Shown here: positions 35,718 through 45,163 of the stretch, one piece after another | How the letters are laid out: every line of letters starts with the position of its first letter | Position numbering within the stretch: position 1 is the stretch's first letter | Assembly: GCA_034111645.1 (NCBI GenBank) | Contig: JAWUWW010000042.1 | Location: 1 to 64,000 of the forward strand | DNA from: CANLBN01 sp034111645 | GTDB lineage: Bacteria; Pseudomonadota; Gammaproteobacteria; Pseudomonadales; Cellvibrionaceae | DNA length: 64,000 nt | Direction: 5' to 3' | Notes under the pieces: generated by a model | Told to the model about the DNA's origin: nothing | The model's input: the letters and a program-made list of their open reading frames with translations, nothing else | Databases searched by the model: none | Program-made: the position numbers and the translations under genes

Positions 35718-37262
35718 AACCTTCCAAAAGATAAGTTGGTCATTTTTGATACAACCTTGCGTGATGGTGAGCAAAGCCCTGGCGCATCGATGACAAAAGA
35801 CGAAAAAGTGCGTATTGCTAAAATGCTCGAAAAAATGAATGTTGATGTTATTGAGGCTGGTTTTGCAATAGCAAGCCCTGGTGATTTTGAGGCGGTGAAG
35901 GCAGTAGCCGCGGCAGTAAAAGACTCGACTATTTGTAGTTTGGCGCGTGCAGTACCCGCAGATATAGACAGAGCGGGTGAGTCTATTAAACCAGCTAACC
36001 GTGGTCGTATTCATACCTTTATTGCTACATCACCTATTCATATGAAGTACAAGCTGCAAATGCAACCCGAGGCTGTGCTTGAGCAAGCGATCAAAGCCGT
36101 CAAGCATGCGCGTCAATATACAGATGATGTGGAGTTTTCTTTAGAGGATGGTAGTCGCTCCGAATTCGATTTTATGTGTCGCATTATTGAAGCAACAATC
36201 AATGCGGGTGCGGCTACGATTAATATCCCTGATACCGTGGGTTATGGCGAACCCGGCGAATACGGCGAGATGTTTCGTCGAGTCATCGAAAACGTGCCAA
36301 ATTCTGATAAAGCGATTTTCTCAACCCATTGTCATAATGATTTGGGACTGGCTGTTTCTAATTCTTTGTCTGCGGTAATGAATGGCGCACGTCAAATCGA
36401 ATGTACGATTAATGGCTTAGGTGAGCGAGCGGGAAACGCAGCGCTAGAGGAAGTGGTTATGGCCATACGAACTCGACACGATATTTACCCTGTCAATACG
36501 CAAATAAATATAGAGCATATTGTGCCGATGTCTCGCTTAGTCTCAAGTATTACCGGGTCTCCTGTGCAGCCTAACAAAGCTATTGTCGGTGTCAATGCTT
36601 TTGCACATGAATCGGGTATTCACCAGGATGGCATCTTAAAACACCGTGAAACTTACGAAATTATGCGTGCCGAAGATGTGGGCTGGAATGCCAATAAATT
36701 AGTTTTAGGTAAGCATTCGGGTCGTGCTGCTGTAAAAGCACGTTACGAGCAACTAGGGACTAAATTTGAATCCGATGAACAATTTAAAGCGGTATTTGCC
36801 CGCTTTAAAGATTTGGCCGATAAAAAACACGAAATTTTTGACGAAGACTTACAATCGTTGATTGGCCACGTTGAATCCGTGGCAGATACTTATCAGTTTG
36901 AAAATATGGAAGTGCTTTGTAAAACCGGCCAAAAATCCCATGGAAGCCTTAAATTAACAATTGAAGGCGAGCAAAAAACATCGGATGCAGAAGGCGCAGG
37001 CCCAGTTGATGCTATCTTTAAAGCTATCGAAAAGTTGGCTAAAAGCCAAGCTGTATTGAAGTTATATTCAGTGAATGCAATCACTGCAGGTACAGAGGCA
37101 CAAGCTGATGTTACAGTTCGCCTTGAGTACAAAGGTAATATTGTTAACGGTGTTGGTGCTGATATTGATGTTGTAGCAGCCTCTGCCAAAGCCTATATTC
37201 ATGCTTTAAATTTATTGGCGACTAATAAGCACAAAACTCATCCTCAGCGTGAAGGTATTTAA
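35688..37262 (+). CDS. leuA: 2-isopropylmalate synthase
   Basis: A 524-residue enzyme of leucine synthesis that condenses acetyl-CoA with 2-oxoisovalerate. The N-terminal TIM barrel opens with VIFDTTLRDGEQSPGASMT, metal ligands include the HCHNDLG motif, and GLGERAGNAALEEVVMA is present; the C-terminal LeuA regulatory domain (about 400-510) senses leucine. The frame could start at a TTG (35673), but the ATG at 35688 has GGTGG at good distance. Its first ten codons lie in the last copy of the tandem repeat. It overlaps the next gene by one base. Confidence 0.97.
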   Translation: MTSSNSSDSSNLPKDKLVIFDTTLRDGEQSPGASMTKDEKVRIAKMLEKMNVDVIEAGFAIASPGDFEAVKAVAAAVKDSTICSLARAVPADIDRAGESIKPANRGRIHTFIATSPIHMKYKLQMQPEAVLEQAIKAVKHARQYTDDVEFSLEDGSRSEFDFMCRIIEATINAGAATINIPDTVGYGEPGEYGEMFRRVIENVPNSDKAIFSTHCHNDLGLAVSNSLSAVMNGARQIECTINGLGERAGNAALEEVVMAIRTRHDIYPVNTQINIEHIVPMSRLVSSITGSPVQPNKAIVGVNAFAHESGIHQDGILKHRETYEIMRAEDVGWNANKLVLGKHSGRAAVKARYEQLGTKFESDEQFKAVFARFKDLADKKHEIFDEDLQSLIGHVESVADTYQFENMEVLCKTGQKSHGSLKLTIEGEQKTSDAEGAGPVDAIFKAIEKLAKSQAVLKLYSVNAITAGTEAQADVTVRLEYKGNIVNGVGADIDVVAASAKAYIHALNLLATNKHKTHPQREGI

Positions 37263-38245
37263 TGTTAGAGCATCGTCGCCAACATTACTTATCGCTGCTG
37301 GGGATTGAAAACTATGTCCCCACGCGATTACTAACGGGTGCGGCTTCAAGTGTTTTATTACCCGATGAATTACTCATTGATCCTGCACTATTAAGTGCAA
37401 GCTTTATTCAGTCTCGGCCTGTAATAGACGATGATAATAAAAGCGCTGATGATAGCGCTAAGAGTGGAGCACATATTGCTGCGGCATCAACTGTTGACGA
37501 GATTCCTATCACAAATGCTGTTGCTATTGACCGCTCGGTTGCAAGCCCAGAAAGTCCACGAGCACTATTAGAAAAAGAATTTTTAGCTCAATCCACCCAA
37601 CAACCCAAACAAAAAGCACTTGCTGATACTGACGATCAGACCACTGAAAACCATAAGCAGATAGATGATCGGGTTGGCGCTGATCAACCGGCAAACCATG
37701 CAGATCTAGCACCTATTAAATTTGTATTTAGTGTTTGGCGAGTAAAAGATATTTTAATCCTCGATACGCGTAAAGTTCGAGAAGCTCTGCCAACAGATCA
37801 CTTGCTACAAAATATATTACGCTCGGTAGGCTATGCAGTTGCGCAACTGCCCGCGAGTGATAGCTGGCGCTGGCCATTTGATAACAAAAATTTTTATAAC
37901 AAAAAGTTTAATAACAAGGTTCCCACGACAGAGCAAGTATCTTTAAGCGCTGAACAATATAAAAATGAGTTTGAGCAAGCATCAGCATCGGCACAGGCTT
38001 TTGTAACGGGGCACCATGAAAACTCACCTTTAAAATATTTATTTCTAATGGGTGAGGAGGCTAGCAAATTTACTTTGGGTGATTCTATTGATTTTGAAAG
38101 TAGTAATGGTTCAATATTACAAGCTAATCTTTGGCAAGATATTCAATGCCTAATTATGCCAAGCTTGTATTCTATGCTGCAAGAACCCTCGACTAAAGGC
38201 ATTGCATGGAAGGCATTGCGCTTGATAAATACAAATGCTGATTAA
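37262..38245 (+). CDS. HolD-like protein (DNA polymerase III psi family), with a low-complexity insert
   Basis: A 327-residue protein. The N-terminus RRQHYLSLLGIENYVPTRLL resembles the chi-binding start of psi (HolD), and a later block LPTDHLLQNILRSVGYAV plus KYLFLMGEEA and IMPSLYSMLQEPSTKGIAWK match the longer HolD-like proteins encoded before rimI in pseudomonads and relatives. E. coli also has holD directly before rimI. Psi links the clamp loader to SSB through chi. About 110 residues in the middle (65-155) are low-complexity and probably disordered. Homology is weak by eye, so the call is tentative. Confidence 0.5.
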   Translation: MLEHRRQHYLSLLGIENYVPTRLLTGAASSVLLPDELLIDPALLSASFIQSRPVIDDDNKSADDSAKSGAHIAAASTVDEIPITNAVAIDRSVASPESPRALLEKEFLAQSTQQPKQKALADTDDQTTENHKQIDDRVGADQPANHADLAPIKFVFSVWRVKDILILDTRKVREALPTDHLLQNILRSVGYAVAQLPASDSWRWPFDNKNFYNKKFNNKVPTTEQVSLSAEQYKNEFEQASASAQAFVTGHHENSPLKYLFLMGEEASKFTLGDSIDFESSNGSILQANLWQDIQCLIMPSLYSMLQEPSTKGIAWKALRLINTNAD

Positions 38246-38335
38246 CAACTGTAAAAACATCATTAAATAAAAAGTTAAGTACAATTTATATTTTCTTCTT
38301 CATATTTCTCTTAAATCTCACGGCTATAAAGATTA

Positions 38336-38854
38336 ATGGAATTTTTACATAATAATCTCTTATTTCTATTACGCGAAGCAACGCTTGATGACGTTGCGGC
38401 AATGACAGAGTTAGAGCATAGGATTAATCCGCAAGGTTGGAGTCGTGAGAATTTTGTGTCGAGTATTTCATCCTCACATGTTTGTCAGGTGCTAGAGTTA
38501 GATCATGCAATTGTTGCTTATGTAATTTCTTCAACTGCAGCCGATGAGGCAGAGCTACTTAATATTGTTGTCTCTCCTGATTATCATCGGCAAGGTATAG
38601 CAAGTCGCTTGCTCGAGCTGGTATGCGATTCTTTTAATGAAACTATTCATTCATTTTTTTTAGAGGTGCGCGCATCTAATAAGCCCGCTTTATGTCTTTA
38701 CGATACTTTAGGTTTTAATGAAGTGGGTATTCGCCCCAATTATTATCCTGCGTTATTATCTCTAAATAAACAATCTGTTGGTTCGGCGTACAAAAAAAAC
38801 AGCTCAAAAAATTTATCTGAAGATGCCATTATCATGGCTAAATCACTGAGATAG
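38336..38854 (+). CDS. rimI: Ribosomal protein S18 alanine N-acetyltransferase
   Basis: A 172-residue GNAT acetyltransferase. LREATLDDVAAMTELE starts the fold, HRQGIASRLLE is the acetyl-CoA loop, and LEVRASNKPALCLYDTLGF is the RimI signature. RimI acetylates the N-terminal Ala of ribosomal protein S18. The C-terminal 25 residues extend beyond the usual end. It follows the HolD-like gene, matching the holD-rimI order of E. coli. Confidence 0.93.
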   Translation: MEFLHNNLLFLLREATLDDVAAMTELEHRINPQGWSRENFVSSISSSHVCQVLELDHAIVAYVISSTAADEAELLNIVVSPDYHRQGIASRLLELVCDSFNETIHSFFLEVRASNKPALCLYDTLGFNEVGIRPNYYPALLSLNKQSVGSAYKKNSSKNLSEDAIIMAKSLR

Positions 38855-38867
38855 CCAATTGAAAAAT

Positions 38868-39752
38868 ATGAACAGTTTCTTAATGGCAGTGCCGCTCGGT
38901 GCGCGCTATATGCTATTTAGTGTTTTAGGCTTTGCCCTGATGGGAGCTTGCGTAAAAATAGTACATTTAGAAGGAATCCCAATATTAGAAATTATTGCTG
39001 CGCGTGCAATTGTTTCTGTATTTTTAAGTTATGCAGATATAAAACGCAAACGTATTCCAGTATGGGGGCAAAGAAGAGGTCTCTTATTCGCTCGTGGTTT
39101 GGCCGGAACATTTGCACTTATCTGTGTCTACTACGCGCTAGTGCACATCCCCTTTGCCGAAGCCACAATGTTGCAATATTTAAATCCAATGTTTACCGCT
39201 ATATTAGCGATTCTTTTTTTGGGAGAACGCGTTCAGCGTTCAACACTTGCGTGTATTGCATTAAGTTTTACGGGTTTACTTATTATTGTTCGGCCTGAAT
39301 TTTTATTTGGACAAATAAATAGTGGCTATTCTTTATTTGCAGTTGTTGCAGCAATCTTAGGCGCATTTGGAAGTGGTGTCGCTTATGTATTAGTACGTAA
39401 ATTAAGTGCGAGTGAAGATCCATCGGTTATTATTATTTATTTTCCTTTAGTTGCGCTACCACTCTCAATTATATTATTGGGAAGTGATTTTGTTATGCCT
39501 GAGGGCATAACTTGGGTGTGGTTATTATTGGTGGGAGTATTTACTCAGGTTGGCCAATTTGGTTTAACTAAGGCAATGCAAACCGAAACTGCTAGTCAGG
39601 CAACTAGCTTTGCATATACGCAGGTTGTATTTGCCGCAATCTTAGGTTGGTTGGTTTTTTCTGAATTGCCGAGCATTTGGACATTTGTTGGGGGTGGGTT
39701 AATTATCTTAGGGGCTTTTGTAAATATCGTTTATAGGGATAAAATAAAATAA
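38868..39752 (+). CDS. EamA/DMT family membrane transporter
   Basis: About 294 residues with ten hydrophobic segments arranged as two EamA repeats (FALMGACVKIVHLEGIPILE early in the first; FGSGVAYVLVRKLSASEDPS at the second). The YLNPMFTAILAILFLGERV motif is typical of S-adenosylmethionine or metabolite carriers of this family. Substrate cannot be told. The frame extends to a TTG at 38859, but the ATG at 38868 is preferred. It starts 13 bases after rimI and may be co-transcribed. Confidence 0.85.
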   Translation: MNSFLMAVPLGARYMLFSVLGFALMGACVKIVHLEGIPILEIIAARAIVSVFLSYADIKRKRIPVWGQRRGLLFARGLAGTFALICVYYALVHIPFAEATMLQYLNPMFTAILAILFLGERVQRSTLACIALSFTGLLIIVRPEFLFGQINSGYSLFAVVAAILGAFGSGVAYVLVRKLSASEDPSVIIIYFPLVALPLSIILLGSDFVMPEGITWVWLLLVGVFTQVGQFGLTKAMQTETASQATSFAYTQVVFAAILGWLVFSELPSIWTFVGGGLIILGAFVNIVYRDKIK

Positions 39753-39880
39753 AAAATCAACAACACGTTATTATATTTATGGATTGTGCAACAAGAGGCA
39801 TAGTATAACGATTAATTTTTTTACTCTTTCTATTCTATTTAAATAAGAATAAGTCCTTCAGGGCACTCATTAATAACTAT

Positions 39881-40444
39881 TTAATCAGTAATTAATTCTA
39901 AATGTGTAGTACTGATATCCGCATCAATATAAGCCATGCCCAACATACTTAAGTATTCCAAACGATCTGCTTTTAATAAGTTTATTTCAGGTACATCTAA
40001 ATTATTTGATTGATATATGCCTGCTAAATAAGCCATAAAGCTTTCACCCTCTTTAAGCAATAGCAAGCTCATAGCTCCTACATCGGGTTTTACTTGGGCG
40101 TTCAAAGCCTCTGGTAGTGTCACTGCAAATACGACGGGATCTGCATTATCTTCGAGCCGCACGCGTCGATCACGCACAGTTTGGGCGGCCCAGTAGTAAG
40201 CTAATTCTTTGCTAGGAGTTAAAAAAACGGGCTCGGTTGATTCTGTGTAGTGATTGCCAATTGTTGCCATGGTCTTTTTAGCGGCATTTTTTAGTGCGTT
40301 ATCGCCAGAGCGCTTTAATCCCTGCTTTATAATTGAGTCAATTAATGTCGATGAAGTGCCGTGATACCAAATGTGACTTGTGGTGAAGCCTCGTGCGCTT
40401 AATACAATTTTAGCGTCTTTTAAAAAAATAGGTGTATTAGTCAT
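39881..40444 (-). CDS. Uncharacterised protein with an ADP-ribosyltransferase-like N-terminal motif
   Basis: A 187-residue cytoplasmic protein with no family I can name firmly. Residues 26-43 read WYHGTSSTLIDSIIKQGL and 73-87 PVFLTPSKELAYYWA, the pattern of the KptA/DarT-like ADP-ribosyltransferase fold: a His in an HGT strand, a helix ending in GL, then a strand followed by a helix with Tyr. A third conserved acidic residue is not evident. It lies after aceA on the same strand, separated by a terminator-like hairpin, so a link to the glyoxylate genes is not implied. Confidence 0.5.
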   Translation of the reverse strand: MTNTPIFLKDAKIVLSARGFTTSHIWYHGTSSTLIDSIIKQGLKRSGDNALKNAAKKTMATIGNHYTESTEPVFLTPSKELAYYWAAQTVRDRRVRLEDNADPVVFAVTLPEALNAQVKPDVGAMSLLLLKEGESFMAYLAGIYQSNNLDVPEINLLKADRLEYLSMLGMAYIDADISTTHLELITD

Positions 40445-40566
40445 ATTTAAAATAGTGAACTGTGTGTATGGCTGAAGTCGCTTGTAATTTATGCAAAAAA
40501 AACCGTTAGATTAGTATGAGTTGAAAAAACCAAAAATAAGTTGCGAGTCATTTAATTCGTAAAATT

Positions 40567-40600
40567 AAAAAAGCAGCCTCTAATTTGAGACCGCTTTTTT
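40567..40600 (-). terminator. Terminator after aceA
   Basis: Arms AAAAAAGCAGCCTC and GAGACCGCTTTTTT form an imperfect stem with T-runs on both strands, 62 bases downstream of the aceA stop. Confidence 0.7.
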
Positions 40601-40661
40601 CAAAGAAGCTTTATACACCTTAATTATTAGAGTGCACTTAGCCAGAGTTTACTTGAATAAA

Positions 40662-42257
40662 TTAACCGAATTGATTAGAAGTATTTTTTTCGCCACCGGC
40701 TTTTAAAGCGTTTTCACCCGCGAAGTATTCTTTATGGTCGTCACCAATGTCGGAACCAGACATGTTCTGGTGCTTAACACAGGCGATACCCTGACGGATT
40801 TCTTTACGCTGAACACCCGCAACATAACCTAACATCCCCGCTTCACCAAAGTACTCTTTAGCTAAGTTATCAACAGACAATGCCGTGGTATGGTAAGTGG
40901 GTAGAGTAATCAAATGATGGAAAATATTTGCCTCGCGAGAAGAATCGGCCTGAAAAGTGCGAATGCGATCATCGGCGCGAGTACATAATTCAGTCTCGTC
41001 ATATTTGGCGTTCATTAAGCCAGCACGATCATATTGCGATACGTCTTCACCGGCAGCAACCATAGAGTCAAATATTTGTTGACGGAAATTAAGCGTCCAG
41101 TTGAATGATGGACTGTTATTGTAGACTAGCTTCGCATCTGGAATCTCTTTGCGTACTTCATTCATCATATTTGCGATATCTTCAACGTTTGGCGTAGCAG
41201 TTTCGATCCATAGAAGGTCAGCTCCAGCTTTAAGAGCTTCAATCGAATCAAATATGCAACGCGCCTCGCCAGTTCCATGACGGAACTGATATAAACCAGA
41301 GGCCAGGCGCTTAGGACGAACTAGTTTGCCGCCACGATTGAAGCATACGTCGCCTTCAGCCATTTCACTAACGTCTATTTCTTCTACGTCTAAGAAAGAG
41401 TTGTAACGATCACCTTGATCGCCAGGCTCTTTAACAACAGCGATTTCTTTAGTGAGACCAGCACCTTCAGAGTCAGTGCGAGAAACGATAATACCGTTGT
41501 CAATGCCAAGCTCTAAAAATGCATAACGCAGTGCGCGAATCTTTGAATGAAAATCGGCGTGAGGCACGGTAACTTTACCGTCTTGGTGGCCACACTGTTT
41601 TTCATCGGCAACTTGGTTTTCTATTTGAAGGGCGCAAGCACCTGCCTCGATCATTTGCTTGGCCATCAAGTAAGTTGCTTCAGCATTACCAAAGCCTGCA
41701 TCAATATCAGCAATAATTGGCACAACGTGAGTTTGGTGACCATCGATTTGGTTTTGAATATCTTTTGCAGCTACTTCGTCTCCCGCTTCTCGCGCTTTAT
41801 CTAAAGCGCGAAACAAACCACCTAATTCGCGGGCATCGGCTTGACGAAGGAAGGTATATAACTCCTCTACAAGAGATGCAACAGAGGTTTTCTCGTGCAT
41901 AGACTGATCGGGAAGTGGGCCAAAATCAGAACGAAGAGCAGCAACCATCCATCCTGAAAGATATAGATATTTGCGTTCGGTAGTTCCAAAGTGCTTTTTG
42001 ATTGATATTAGTTTTTGCTGGCCTACAAAACCATGCCAGCAGCCTAAAGACTGAGTATATTTAGTCTTGTCGGCGTCAAATGCCACCATGTCGGCATGCA
42101 TAATATCGGCAGTATACTGAGCTATCTCTAACCCTGTTTTGAATTTATTTTGAGTGCGCATACGGGCTGCGGATTCTGGATTAATTGTATCCCAGGGGCT
42201 GCCGTTAGTGTCGCGGAGTGCAGCAACAGCTGCGATATCTTGCTTGTAAGTGGACAT
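40662..42257 (-). CDS. aceA: Isocitrate lyase
   Basis: A 531-residue enzyme, the long form known from Pseudomonas, that splits isocitrate to succinate and glyoxylate. The catalytic KQCGHQDGK loop (about residues 215-223) and WIETATPNVEDI are present. It is the first step of the glyoxylate shunt, needed for growth on acetate and fatty acids. It lies 410 bases downstream of glcB on the same strand, with hairpins between, so the two are probably separate transcripts under common control. Confidence 0.97.
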   Translation of the reverse strand: MSTYKQDIAAVAALRDTNGSPWDTINPESAARMRTQNKFKTGLEIAQYTADIMHADMVAFDADKTKYTQSLGCWHGFVGQQKLISIKKHFGTTERKYLYLSGWMVAALRSDFGPLPDQSMHEKTSVASLVEELYTFLRQADARELGGLFRALDKAREAGDEVAAKDIQNQIDGHQTHVVPIIADIDAGFGNAEATYLMAKQMIEAGACALQIENQVADEKQCGHQDGKVTVPHADFHSKIRALRYAFLELGIDNGIIVSRTDSEGAGLTKEIAVVKEPGDQGDRYNSFLDVEEIDVSEMAEGDVCFNRGGKLVRPKRLASGLYQFRHGTGEARCIFDSIEALKAGADLLWIETATPNVEDIANMMNEVRKEIPDAKLVYNNSPSFNWTLNFRQQIFDSMVAAGEDVSQYDRAGLMNAKYDETELCTRADDRIRTFQADSSREANIFHHLITLPTYHTTALSVDNLAKEYFGEAGMLGYVAGVQRKEIRQGIACVKHQNMSGSDIGDDHKEYFAGENALKAGGEKNTSNQFG

Positions 42258-42667
42258 TATTTATCTCTCTATTGGTTACTAAAGTTCTATAGCTAAAGGC
42301 ACTAGCTATCATTTCAAATACAAAAGAGGGTTATGCATGGTTTCACTCTTACTCTACGTAAAGACTTGAAGTGCATATAAAATAGTTAGATTTTTTAATC
42401 TAAATAACTAACTTTAAAACCAGTTATAAATAAAGTTTTACAAACAATAAAAACATCGTTCTTGAGTGATTTATTAAATTTTTAGTGCTCGAAGAGCTAA
42501 TAAAATTATAAATTACGCGCTTAACATTATTGCTTTGATGAGTGCTACTAATAACACCTCGTAATATTTTTTTTAAAATCATGCTCGAGAAAAATACCGA
42601 GCATGATTGCATTTTAATTATTGCAGCATTAACAAATTTGTTAATGCTGCTAGTTATGAACTATAAC
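42258..42667. other. Gap between glcB and aceA with two hairpins
   Basis: The 410-base non-coding stretch contains AATCATGCTCG (42577-42587) pairing with CGAGCATGATT (42598-42608), and a perfect 28-base dyad at 42623-42650 just past the glcB stop. They should end or trim glcB mRNA; the remainder carries the aceA promoter. Confidence 0.6.
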
Positions 42668-44875
42668 TTAAGCTTTCTTGGCTGCAGCTTTCACTTTAAT
42701 GCGATAAGCGTGAAGCAAAGGCTCGGTATAACCAGAAGGCTGCTCTGCGCCTTTTAGCACAAGATCAAGTGAAGCTTGGAAAGCAACATTTGTATCTGCT
42801 GTCGGCGCCATTGGAACATAATCAGGATCGCCAGCATTTTGCTCATCAACCACAAGACTCATGCGCTTAAATATTTCAGTAATTTGCTCTTTAGTGGTAA
42901 TGCCATGGAGTAACCAGTTAGCAAGTAGCTGAGCTGATATTCTCAATGTTGCGCGGTCTTCCATTAGTGCAACATTGTGAATGTCTGGCACTTTAGAACA
43001 GCCAACACCATGGTCTACCCAGCGAACAACGTAGCCAAGAATGCTCTGTGCATTATTTTCGATTTCTTGCACAATTTCTGCAGCCGTTAAGGTTTGACCT
43101 TTAGGCATAAGCGGTATTGTTAAAATATCGTTGATGTTTGCACGTGCACGTTTTGCTATTTCTTTCTGGCGCTCAAATACATTAACTTCATGGTAGTGAA
43201 GAGCATGTAACAATGCAGCTGTTGGTGATGGTACCCAAGCGGTGTTTGCGCCAGCTTCAGGATGTGCTTGTTTGCTTTCCATCATTGCTTTCATATCGTC
43301 AGGCTGTGCCCACATACCTTTACCAATTTGAGCCTTACCCGATAATCCACATGCTAGGCCAATGTCGACATTCCAGTCTTCATAAGCTTGCAGCCATGAT
43401 TGAGTTTTAATATCTTTCTTAGGTAAAAACACACCCGCATGCATACTAGTATGAATCTCGTCACCAGTACGATCTAAAAAGCCTGTGTTAATAAATGCAC
43501 AGCGCGATTTGGCGGCGCGGATACATTCTTTTAAGTTAACAGTAGTGCGGCGCTCTTCATCCATAATGCCGACTTTAATAGTGTTTTCAGGAATGTTTAA
43601 TAATTTTTCTATACGACCAAATAGCTCACAAGTAAATGCAACTTCTTCAGGACCATGCATCTTAGGTTTAACAATATAAATACTACCGGTTTTACTGTTG
43701 GTGATATTTTTATCATTATTTTTCAAATCGATGGTGCTAATAAGCGACGTAAAAATACCATCTAGAATACCTTCAGGCACATCGTGACCTTGGCTATCTT
43801 GAATCGTATCGATTGTCATTAAATGACCCACGTTGCGAATAAACATCAGGCTACGGCGACGCACATAATAAGGTTCATCATCACGATTAGTAAAAATACG
43901 GTCACGCTCTAGTGCGCGCGTAACGGTTTTGCCACCTTTAAGAAAGTTAGTGCTTAGGTTACCCGTCATCAAGCCTAACCAATTGCGATAGACTTCGATT
44001 TTATCTTCAGTATCTACGGCAGTAACCGAATCTTCACAATCCATAATGGTCGTTAAAGCACCTTCTAAACGCAGATCTTCGACACCGGCATCATCTTGAG
44101 AGCCAACCATAGTGGCGTTATTGATGCGAATGTTGATATGCAGACCGTTGTCTTTAAGAATAATTTCGTTAGGTGCATTTTTTGAACCATTAAACGCAAC
44201 AAATTGCTTAGAATTTTTAAGACCAATATAAGTACCATTTTTAAGAACAGCGGTAAATTGCTGATAATAAATTTGGTAAAGGGTAACGTCATGGTGAGAA
44301 GCACCTTCGTCTAATGGAAAATGCTTGTCGAGGAAATCACGACAATACTTCATCACTTCGCGACCGCGCAATTCGTTATAGCCTTTAGCTGGTTTTAACT
44401 TACCGGTTTTAGGAATAACGTCACTACCGTAAAGTGCATCGTATAAGCTACCCCAGCGAGCGTTGATGGCATTCAGTGCAAAACGAGCGTTTTTAACAGG
44501 AACAACTAGCTGAGGTCCAGCCATTGTTGCCACTTCATCATCAACATTAGTTGTCTCAATAGTGAAGTCTTCGCCTTCTTCTATTAAATAACCAATTTTT
44601 TTGAGGAAATCTTTATAGACTTCGATATCAGTTGTTTGATAATCGTTATTTTTATGCCAGTCATCTAGCTGCTGTTGAATCAAATCGCGTTTTGCGAGCA
44701 ACTCGCGATTGCGAGGAGCAAGATCATCAATCAAAGTTTGAACATTTTGCCAAAACTGGTCCGGATTAACGTCTGTTAGCGGCATCACTTCATTATCAAT
44801 AAAATGACGAAAAGACTCATTTACCTTGATAGAAAGTGATTGATTTGAACTATTTGTTGTCATGTTTACGCTCAT
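42668..44875 (-). CDS. glcB: Malate synthase G
   Basis: A 735-residue malate synthase of the long G type (E. coli GlcB is 723). Blocks such as TTIMDCEDSVTAVDTEDK, YIVKPKMHGPEEVAFTCELF, VGIMDEERRTTVNL and WVDHGVGCSKVPDIHNVALM are characteristic. It condenses glyoxylate with acetyl-CoA to malate, the second step of the glyoxylate shunt. The start could also be the fifth codon (44863). It is divergent from the DUF2083 regulator. Confidence 0.97.
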   Translation of the reverse strand: MSVNMTTNSSNQSLSIKVNESFRHFIDNEVMPLTDVNPDQFWQNVQTLIDDLAPRNRELLAKRDLIQQQLDDWHKNNDYQTTDIEVYKDFLKKIGYLIEEGEDFTIETTNVDDEVATMAGPQLVVPVKNARFALNAINARWGSLYDALYGSDVIPKTGKLKPAKGYNELRGREVMKYCRDFLDKHFPLDEGASHHDVTLYQIYYQQFTAVLKNGTYIGLKNSKQFVAFNGSKNAPNEIILKDNGLHINIRINNATMVGSQDDAGVEDLRLEGALTTIMDCEDSVTAVDTEDKIEVYRNWLGLMTGNLSTNFLKGGKTVTRALERDRIFTNRDDEPYYVRRRSLMFIRNVGHLMTIDTIQDSQGHDVPEGILDGIFTSLISTIDLKNNDKNITNSKTGSIYIVKPKMHGPEEVAFTCELFGRIEKLLNIPENTIKVGIMDEERRTTVNLKECIRAAKSRCAFINTGFLDRTGDEIHTSMHAGVFLPKKDIKTQSWLQAYEDWNVDIGLACGLSGKAQIGKGMWAQPDDMKAMMESKQAHPEAGANTAWVPSPTAALLHALHYHEVNVFERQKEIAKRARANINDILTIPLMPKGQTLTAAEIVQEIENNAQSILGYVVRWVDHGVGCSKVPDIHNVALMEDRATLRISAQLLANWLLHGITTKEQITEIFKRMSLVVDEQNAGDPDYVPMAPTADTNVAFQASLDLVLKGAEQPSGYTEPLLHAYRIKVKAAAKKA

Positions 44876-45163
44876 TATATTTAGGTTATATCGGAGGATT
44901 ATTAACTCGGATCCTTGTAATCAATTAACACACTGAGTTATCGGGCGATATTGTACCTTATCTATAAAATTTGTTTAATTCTTTGATTAATAACTTGTAA
45001 ACATTGTATAGTAATATTTATGAAAATTTCACAATAAAAATTTGACACTGTAAATTTTACAAAATTCTAGCCATAATCTTACAAGTCATCCTGTTGGTAG
45101 ATATGTAAAAAGGTTTGCCGGTTAAACATAAATAGAAGAATTTTCGAGCGAAATAGGTGGTTT
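44876..45163. promoter_or_regulatory. Shared control region of glcB and its divergent regulator
   Basis: A 13-base palindrome TGTAAATTTTACA lies at 45049-45061, and a related TTGTAAA occurs at 44995-45001. The region separates glcB from an XRE/DUF2083 regulator of the RamB type, whose known sites are A/T-rich with TTTGCAAA-like cores. The palindrome is the best operator candidate. Confidence 0.5.

Noticed and set aside
42623..42650. Perfect 28-base dyad after glcB as a regulator site
   Set aside because: Its place directly behind the glcB stop fits a 3' hairpin better than an operator.
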